Source: Desmodus rotundus
Lineage: Eukaryota; Chordata; Mammalia; Chiroptera; Phyllostomidae
Length of the DNA stretch: 64,000 bases
Direction: 5' to 3'
Assembly: GCF_022682495.2 (NCBI RefSeq)
Contig: NC_071391.1
Location: 107,987,195 to 108,051,194, forward strand
Of this stretch, positions 56,824-64,000 are shown one piece after another. The translations under genes were made by a program, and so were the position numbers. How positions within the stretch are numbered: position 1 is the stretch's first letter; each line of letters opens with the position of its first letter. The notes beneath the pieces are model-generated. The model had not been told where the DNA came from. It made no database searches and worked only from the letters and a program-made list of their open reading frames with translations.

Positions 56824-57030
56824 CTTTTATCTATCATCTATTATCTATCTATCATCTATCTATGTATCTATCTATGTATCATCTATCTATCTATCTATCA
56901 TCTATCTATGTATCTATCTATCTATCATCTATCTATCTATCATCTATCTATGTATCTATCTATCATCTATCTATCTGTCATCTATCTATCTATCTATCAT
57001 CTATCTATCTCTATATCTCTCTATTTCTCC
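56824..57030. repeat. TCTA microsatellite with higher-order pattern
   Basis: About 200 bp of TCTA units broken regularly by ATC and GTA inserts, giving a longer repeating pattern of roughly 50 bp (…CTATGTATCTATCTAT…CATC…). Frames rich in I, Y, L and S across it are not genes. Confidence 0.95.
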
Positions 57031-57189
57031 AATACAACATCCCGTGGAGATATGGGACACATAATGTATTCTACCACCTCCTCAATCAAGTGATAGGATA
57101 AGACTAAAGACTTTGTGTTGCTTCTTGGATTCCTATTGGCTTGACTATTCCTTTGGGAGGTTGGTCCCCTGTTCAGTGTAGTGAGAGTG

Positions 57190-57330
57190 GAAAGAGACCT
57201 GGAAAGAACCCAGACTTAGCCACTGGTAAATCCTTGCAGCCCTGGTAAATTATCTTCTCCTCTTTGGACTTACTCTTTTCATAGATAAAAGGAGATTGTC
57301 AGCCTGATAACTTTCAAGTTTCCTTACAGC
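57190..57330 (+). mobile_element. MIR SINE fragment
   Basis: Forward and diverged: AACCCAGACTTAGCCACTGG, then CTCCTCTTTGGACTTACTCT and TTTCATAGATAAAAGGAGAT. Confidence 0.5.
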
Positions 57331-57769
57331 TCTAATCCAGGTGAACTCAAACTTGCTTTAAATATTTCTCTAAATCCTCATTTCAGTAATTTTGTTATCA
57401 CTTCCTCTGCTCCATCCTTCTTTCTCCCCTCCCCATTAACATACATATCCTGAGTACTAGTGCCCTGATGCTTCCCAAAGCCTGGAGTTCCATTGGTAAA
57501 TACCACTGGACCTTCACTGCCTACGTTAAAATCCATTCCAAATTCCTTCATCATCAAAACTCACATATGCAAGTAGAGAACTAACATGCCTAACTTTTGG
57601 AAATGGGCAAGTAAATTTCTCAGTATATGAGATTAAAGTGAAAAACAGAAAAAATATTAGAACCTATGACAGTTGAGTAAAATGGCCAGTTAAGAAACAA
57701 ATACACAAAAAACTGTATTTTTTCCTCTAGGTTAGCCATAACCAATTAGAAACATACACTCACACATTT

Positions 57770-58115
57770 CCTTTAAAAGTAATGTTGGTCAAAGTGATGA
57801 ATAGCAAGAACCTACAATTAAGATTACTCTACCCAGCAAAGCCATCAGTTAAAATAAAAGGACAAACAAAGAGCTTCCTAGAAAAAGCTAAAGGAGTTAA
57901 TTACCACCAAACCAGTATTACTAAAAATATGAAAGGTCTTTTTTAAGAAGTAGAAAAAAAGGTAAAAATATGAATAATAAAATGGCCATAAATATATATC
58001 AATAATTCCTTTAAATGCAAATGGATTAAATGCTCCAATCAAAAGCATACAGTGACTGAACAGATAACAAAACAAGACCCTAACATATGCTGTCTACAAA
58101 AAACTTCAGATCAAA
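57770..58115 (+). mobile_element. L1 ORF1 end / ORF2 start relic
   Basis: Diverged plus-strand L1. CTCTACCCAGCAAAGCCATC and the A/G-rich sequence after it correspond to the ORF1 C-terminus. 57990-58110 (AATGCAAATGGATTAAATGC, CTGTCTACAAAAAACTTCAG) corresponds to the ORF2 N-terminal endonuclease, LNVNGLNAP and LQET. Stops are frequent and both ends are truncated. Confidence 0.7.
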
Positions 58116-59121
58116 AGGAACATGATTTGAAAACTCTTGCTAAATGTCACGCTTTGCTATGAAGAGACACAGTACACTAGGTGCTGGGAAATGGATTCGT
58201 CATGCAATTCTAACAAATATACAAAATACTTTGGCTTATATTCAACCCCTTATTTTCCATCTAATCATTGATAAAAATGTAATTTAATACATTTAATATT
58301 ACTGAGAACTATTGCGTTGCTCCACTAAGTTGGTCACAAGGGATAAGAAATCCTAGAGGACCAACTTTTTCTGTGACTGGTGAACTCTTCTCGCCCTGCT
58401 CCCATGATGTTTTCCTTGACCAAGCCCGGGATGTGCCTGACTTCTTACTGTGCTCAATGGCGTTTTTTTTTCTCTGCTTGCTACATCTTAGCTCATAGTT
58501 CAACATACTTAAGATCATAGTATTTCTTCCTAAGCCCAACAAAATGTGTGCTCTGTAGCTCCTCTGAGAACTGAGCCCCTACTGCAGTTTCTGGCAGAGG
58601 GTCCCCGAGACTATTCCTTACTTTCCCAGACATCATCATCCACATAGATGGTGACTTCTCGGCTAGACTTAACCTGATGAGGGAAAATCAATCTTTTCTA
58701 GCCCTCTTCAGACTGGCACCCTTTCCTGACTACTCCTTGTCTGACCCTTGGGAACACTGTTCCTTCCTGTCCTTTGTAAAGTTGATTTCATGACATCTTT
58801 GTCATTTAGGTCCAATTGAGCACTCAGAACATTTTAGATGAACTCTCCCAAATATCTCAAGCTTTTTCTATATTTTTATATTGAAAATTCCCACCAGCCA
58901 GCGTCTCCTGAACCAGTTGTTACCCTCCTATCCCATTCCAGACATAGATCTTTCATGGCATCTTTGGAACAGGCATGAAAATAACAGCATGTAGAGTGGA
59001 CTTTACAGTGGGGACAAGGTTTCTGCTTGCACACAGCTGTGGTCAGAGGGCCATGTCCTCCCTCAAAATGTGCCTGCTTGGTATCTATGAACTTTCAGTT
59101 CATAGTGGTCAAATGATCTCT
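58116..59121. other. Unique sequence, no gene seen
   Basis: No repeats or domains recognised between the L1 relic and the MLT1. Confidence 0.4.
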
Positions 59122-59526
59122 GTACTGGGTTCAATAGTGTCTTCCCAAAATTCATGTCTCTGTGGAAGCTCAGGATGTGACCTTATTTGTAAAGAGTCTT
59201 TGTAAGTATAATGAGGTTAGATGAGGTCACACTCATTAGGGTGGGCCCTAAATGCAGTGACTGATGTTCTCATAACATGGCCATGTAAAGACATGGAGAC
59301 ATGCACATAGGGAGGAAGACTTTGTGACATCAAAGGCAGAGATTAAGGTGATGCATCTACAACCCAAGCAATGCCAAGGACTGTCAGCAACATCAGAAGC
59401 TGGAAGAGGTGAAGGAGAACTGCCCTTTAGATTCTTCAGGGGAAGCATGACTGCTGACACCTTGATTTCAGACTTCCTCCTGGTCTGTGATTGGTGGTAA
59501 TTTGTCACAGCAGCCCTAAGAAACTC
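59122..59526 (-). mobile_element. MLT1 (MaLR) solo LTR
   Basis: Reverse MLT1 pattern: GGGTTCAATAGTGTCTTCCC, AAATTCATGTCTCTGTGGAA, GTGACCTTATTTGTAAAGAG, AGGGTGGGCCCTAAATGCAG and GTCACAGCAGCCCTAAGAAA. Confidence 0.8.
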
Positions 59527-60544
59527 ATGCAGTCTCTTGTCCTCTGAGGCCTTTCTGATCGTACCAAATGGACTCAAAAATTTCTTTTGAGAGTTCTGTG
59601 CTGGTCATTTTATATCTGCTCTACATTGTTCTTTGCACTTCTATGCCTTCCTCCATTCCCTGAAATGCTGACATTTGTGAATGGTATCACTCAACTCCCT
59701 TTTCCCTGGCTGCCATTTGGTTTTGTCGACGGGAGATTTGGCAGGAGATCTGAGCAGAAGAAACATATCAGGGTATTTATTTCCTTGGCTCCCTTCTTGC
59801 TGCAGTGAAGTTTTGACTATAGTTGCCTTCTCTGTAGCTACAGCTTCTGTCAGTTGGTCCTTCTTCCAAGGATCTAGTTTTCAAATGGGCTCCAATAATA
59901 CTGTTTCCTTCTCTTGACCCTTTAAACCTAAGATGTTAACTGTTGCTAACCCCAAGTCCCTCATATCTCTTGTAGATGTTCTTAACTCTGATCATATTCT
60001 GCAAATCGTTTTATCATTGTTTGAAAGTCTCTTCACATATATCATACAGGTATGTGCAGACATAGGACCCCCCACCTCTGCCCTCTGTCTAGTGGCTGGG
60101 GGACTTTAGAGGAGTTACCTATGCTTATGTGTGTCCCCTCTCGTAGACTGTGGGCCTCCAAGCACAGATATCCTTTAACTTAATAGTCTCAGAATTTCCC
60201 TTAGAGATTGTCCCATAGTAGGAGCTTAGTAAATGAATCAATAAATGAATACATGGGGATGGAGGCCCTTTCACATTCTGAAGGTGTGATTTAGAAATTC
60301 ATTTTATGGGCTCTTAGGAATGGTAGGCTGTGTTTTGGTGATAACTTGGTACATTGTATAGGTGATAAAAAAATAATTGCAGAAAATACATGAGTGGTTA
60401 TGCATATATCATAGTATTCCACTTTCACAATAACTTTATAAAAGATGGGCAAAAATCAGGCATTATCTCAGTTTCTAAATCAGGTCTGGAGAAATTATAT
60501 AAAATTATATTTTTATTAATTATACTGAAAATGCTTAAGGTATA
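59527..60544. other. Unique sequence, no gene seen
   Basis: A weak MIR-like 3' motif (GTAGGAGCTTAGTAAATGAA, 60218) is the only recognisable element. Confidence 0.35.
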
Positions 60545-60705
60545 TTAATCAAAGATAATGACTTTGAGTAAGTTGTTTAAGTTTTCTGGGTCTGTTTTTG
60601 GAACTGAAATAATATCTGGCTTTTTCCCATCTCTCATAAGGTTGTGGTGAAGGTCAAATGCTATGATATATGCATAAGCACTCATGTAATAGGCTGCAAC
60701 GGCTA
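60545..60705 (+). mobile_element. MIR SINE fragment
   Basis: Forward: ACTTTGAGTAAGTTGTTTAA, CTCATAAGGTTGTGGTGAAG and GGTCAAATGCTATGATATAT. Confidence 0.55.
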
Positions 60706-60849
60706 GTTTTTAGATTTATATTTAACTAGAAACAAATATGGTACTGAAGTTGGCCAAAAAGAACTATCTTTGAAGGGATCTGTTAATGCCCCATCATCCA
60801 CCCATCTTCTAGGTGTGGGCACTTAGCCTTTGTCCCCTGGGCTGAGTCC

Positions 60850-61230
60850 ATGGCAGCTGCAGTCACAAAATAGATATGGCCTCTGCCCTTGTGAAGCACA
60901 TGCTCGTATCGGGGGAAGAATGATCACTCAGATACTATACACATAGAACTACCATGGCAACTTGGGAGAAGTGTGAGGAAGGAAAGGAACAGGATCATTG
61001 AGGGGCAAAGAGCAAGTATGGTTCAGTCAGGAATCCTCTCTGAGAAAATGATGTTTAAGTTGAGAAGTGAAGAATAAGTAGGAATTACTGAGTGAGGGAA
61101 ATGAGACCTGCAGTGAAGAGCATTCCAGACAGAGAAACTAACTCACTCCAAAGTTGAAACAGAAAGTAACCTAGGTGAGGAACTGAAATAAGCCCAGAGA
61201 GGCTGAATTTGGTGAGGACAGTGGGGAGAC
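60850..61230 (-). mobile_element. L2-like fragment
   Basis: GATATGGCCTCTGCCCTTGT, GTGAAGAGCATTCCAGACAG and AACTGAAATAAGCCCAGAGA fit reverse L2. Confidence 0.5.
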
Positions 61231-61674
61231 ATGGCCGTGGGGTGCTCGAAGGCTCCCTTCTCTCAGGAGGCTCCCTGGCTCCTGGCCCAGAGTGGACTGG
61301 CTATGACTATTCTTTCTGGCTGGAGTCCGTGCAGTGAATTATGAGTAAGAAATTTGACAGAATTTCTAGTAGAGGAAAAAAAGCTTCAAATTCTCAATTA
61401 TAGAACATTAGTTTGTAATATGTTGCTGACTCTTCGGGCATTTAGAAATAAGATCAAGGAACTACAGTGAAAATACTGGAAAATTAGTTTTGGCTGACTG
61501 CACTTTTCATAACTAAATTTAATAAACAGAGTAGAAATAGCATCCTAAATGAAAAGGCTGCTGTATCGTGTCAAAGATCAGTAGTGCTGTAATAAGAAGA
61601 GTTTTATGATCTGAGAAATATATGTGACAGAGCAGTATCTATGTGGCCCGCAGTGAAATGCAGATTAGCAGTTA

Positions 61675-61800
61675 AAGTAGTTAAGGTCCTGGCAGGAAAC
61701 AGATGGCCCACTTGAAAGGCTAACCGAAGAGTTTAATAAAATAGCTATTTGTAGAGGGGTGCACAGGGTTAAAAGAAGCACCAAGAGATAGGGAGATAGT
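61675..61800. other. Unclassified, repeat-like segment
   Basis: CTGGCAGGAAACAGATGGCC and AGAGTTTAATAAAATAGCTA resemble a dispersed mammalian repeat, family not assigned. Confidence 0.3.
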
Positions 61801-61879
61801 GACATACTTAAGGACTGGTTGGAAATCGGTGCTGCCCATAGACTTTAAGAGACACGAGTGTATTGACTATATTTTTGTA

Positions 61880-62345
61880 TTTTTCATGTTCTTGATGCTC
61901 CGGAATTTGGGACTTTGACCCTGGAGAGACTAACTCTCCTAGGGCTAGCTAATTCTTATAGATAGCAAAAGGCTCTCCTGGGAGCACATCTTTGCTGTGC
62001 AAACCACCCAATCCAGAGTCCATACCCAATCATCTTCTTTATCAAACTTTCACACATGCCACTATTAGTTCTACCCTAAGTCACCCCAAGCCCAGGTGAA
62101 AATGACTAGGGATGCCCCCTCCGTCCCACACTCCCCATAGCCCAGAGCTCCTAGAAGTTTAAATTCTCTTATCTCAACCTGCTTTACCCATACTTTCACG
62201 AGTAAACCTCAATAAAGTCTCTGGGTCATGCTTCTGCCCTCCCCATCTTCTGTTTGATGATTGGCTGGGTCATTCCCAATGTGGCCCTGTTTAGTGTGCA
62301 ATGCCTCCTGTTTCTAGAGGTCTGTGAGTATAAACTTCTTTTGTA
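61880..62345 (+). mobile_element. Probable ERV LTR fragment
   Basis: Plus-strand sequence ending in CCTCAATAAAGTCTCTGGGT, followed by a C/T-rich stretch, is the R/U5 pattern of ERV LTRs. Upstream is a C-rich U3-like block (CCCCTCCGTCCCACACTCCC). The family is not recognised and the boundaries are approximate. Confidence 0.4.
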
Positions 62346-62394
62346 ACAGAGTGAAATGTTCACCTTTTGACTCTTCCACCTGATTCAAGCCTGC

Positions 62395-62900
62395 TTTTCT
62401 TCCATGTCCTTCATGTTAATAGCTTCTGCTTAGCCTTGCATACAGATATACTAATAACGAGAATAATTCTACGTAGTGCTTGAATTTTGCAAAAACAGAC
62501 CCTTCCCAAAAGAAGGTGCCTCCCCCAAGGAGATAAAGGAAGTAGATATTGTTTATCAAAGATTTGCAAGAACCTTGTGACCAAACCCACATTAATGAGG
62601 GTCAGCAGACTAAGCACAAACTTCCTCAGACCCTTGCTGGTGCCCAGATGTCTGTGATCATTAATCACCTCTTGCTCCTCCCATTTCTTCTTCTCTTGAC
62701 ATAAAAGAAGCCTGAACTCTGTACATTCTTAAGAGGGTTCCGAGGACTAGTTCTCCCATCTTCTCAGTTGGCACCTACTCAGTCAGAAAGCCTTTCCTTA
62801 CTCCCAAATCTGATGGATGGAATTTTGGCCTGCTGAACCACCAGGCATAGAAACTTTGAACCCACAACATGGCAGTCATTTCTGTGTCCACACGTCTTAA
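62395..62900 (+). mobile_element. Probable second LTR-like fragment
   Basis: U3-like sequence ends in a TATA-type motif (GACATAAAAGAAGCC, about 62698) followed by CTTCTCAGTTGGCACCTACT, resembling an LTR promoter and R region. It is not a copy of the 61.9-kb block, so the two are unlikely to be paired LTRs of one provirus. No gag, pol or env sequence lies between them. Confidence 0.35.
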
Positions 62901-63479
62901 CCATACCCAGAAACATGTCCCAAGTCTATTTTTTGAACAAAACTAGTAAGAAGCTGTTCTTGGAATACATCAATGGCTGTAGCTGCAGAAGAGGGACCAC
63001 CTGACAGAAACTATGGATTTAGTGAGAGGAATGCAGCCCTTGCCAAACTACAAGCAGTCTGAGACAGTTGGGAGAACATGTACCTAATCTCTCTCTCCTT
63101 CCACTCTCTCATCTCCTGGCTGGGCCACTTCAACCAAAGTCAAATGATAGCCAGGGTCCAATGAAGTCATGTGACACAGACTGTGGAGGTCTGCTCCCCA
63201 CAACAAAGAACAGGGCAGAGAAGAGTGGAGAATAAATCAGGAGGCAGCACGTGGCCAAAGAACCTGCTCAGCAGTCATCTCATGAATTGCAGCCATGACG
63301 GCTGTTCCTGCTGTAACAGCACCAAAGGGATTTTGACCATAACATAGATTTGGCACACGGAAATGCACTAAGAAGAACAAAACGCGTTGTCAGTTTAGAT
63401 GATTTCTAATGCTCCCTAGATCTCCATTAAAGAGCTAGCTATGTTCTGGAAAAGTCATGGACAATCCAACTATTTAATG
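62901..63479. other. Unclassified sequence after the LTR-like blocks
   Basis: No gene, and no retroviral coding recognised. It could be continuing repeat or unique DNA. Confidence 0.3.
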
Positions 63480-64000
63480 GTATTCCCATCTCCAGTTTCT
63501 CACTTCCAAACCATGTTTATTCTCGCAGACAGTAATCTTTCCAGAAGACAGGTCAGATGATGGGGCTCATATTTAAACCCTGCAAGAGAGCCCATTGCCT
63601 TAAAAACAAGACTACTGAGGTTTCCCACCCGGCCTAGACCTGCACTCAAGACTCATGTTTGGACTTTGCTCTTTCTGCCATTCATTTTCCATATTGTCGC
63701 ACATTCAACTTCTGTTTAGTCCTTAAGCATATTCCTTAGGAATTTTTTTTCAAATTGGTTAATTCCAAACCATTGTATATGCTGTGCTTACCTTTCAACT
63801 TATCTTTTCCAATCTCTGCCTGACAAGTTCCTTCCACAACTCAGCTCAGACACCACTTGCTCTATTACATCCCTAATCTCGTTCTGTCTATAACAAGCAG
63901 AGTTATGACCTCTCTTCTCTTTTTTCTATAGTATTTTGCTCAAACATGTATTAACAGGAAATACAGCCTAGCATTATTTAATGAATTAGTTTTTCACTCA
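63480..64000 (+). mobile_element. L2-like fragment, runs to the window edge
   Basis: CTTTCCAGAAGACAGGTCAG, GGACTTTGCTCTTTCTGCCA and CTCAGCTCAGACACCACTTG match forward L2 order. Confidence 0.5.

Noticed and set aside
56804..57101. Tyr/Ile/Ser-rich frames, or a CRISPR-like array, in the TCTA repeat
   Set aside because: All phases of a TCTA microsatellite are open. There are no spacers between fixed repeats, and this is an animal genome.
61880..62900. A complete provirus with paired LTRs
   Set aside because: The two LTR-like blocks differ from each other and no internal coding lies between them.

Overview
This window is vertebrate nuclear DNA, almost certainly from a bat of the Yangochiroptera (microbat) lineage. 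It is AT-rich and contains no recognisable host protein-coding gene. It is packed with mammalian interspersed repeats: MIR, L2, old L1, MLT1 LTRs, MER5A, Tigger and mariner. The lineage call rests on three tRNA-derived Ves SINEs (near 24.6, 39.7 and 47.3 kb), a family known from vesper-type bats. Repeat family names come from memory of consensus sequences, not from a database search.

Layout: 0-17.3 kb is unique sequence with old MIR/L2 fragments, a Tigger-like DNA transposon (3.67-4.23 kb), a short bat L1 3' end (7.95 kb), an MLT1 LTR (9.8-10.4 kb), twin AATT palindromes (10.83 kb), a clean segment that could be regulatory (12.4-12.9 kb) and an old L1 3' end (16.1 kb).

17.48-24.23 kb is the main feature: a full-length, recently inserted LINE-1 on the minus strand. 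It has a perfect 15-bp target-site duplication, an open ORF1 (310 codons), an ORF2 of 1,273 codons broken by one in-frame TGA, a 1.66-kb CpG-rich 5'UTR and a G-rich 3'UTR. A 15-nt spacer between two A-runs suggests a short 3' transduction.

24.25-33.04 kb holds a Ves SINE and then a nested pair. A HAL1-like half-L1 (ORF1 and 3'UTR, no ORF2; 29.16-31.62 kb) sits inside an older 5'-truncated L1 (28.9-32.76 kb). 33-48 kb holds MLT1 LTRs, a long pyrimidine tract, MER5A copies, two more Ves SINEs, an ERV-type LTR (43.2-43.7 kb) and a repeat-poor stretch (44.53-45.08 kb) dense in homeodomain, POU, TCF and MEIS-like motifs. 47.92-48.61 kb is a dead, internally deleted mariner. 48.6-64 kb is mostly unique or ancient-repeat sequence with a TCTA microsatellite (56.8 kb), an L1 ORF1/ORF2 junction relic (57.8 kb), an MLT1 (59.1 kb), two LTR-like blocks (61.9-62.9 kb) and L2.

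No genes act together here apart from the L1 ORFs. In life ORF1p (RNA chaperone) and ORF2p (endonuclease and reverse transcriptase) form one particle that also mobilises SINEs such as Ves. All clearly bat-specific insertions except one short HAL1-type tail lie on the minus strand. That would fit a location inside an intron of a plus-strand gene, but it is only an inference.
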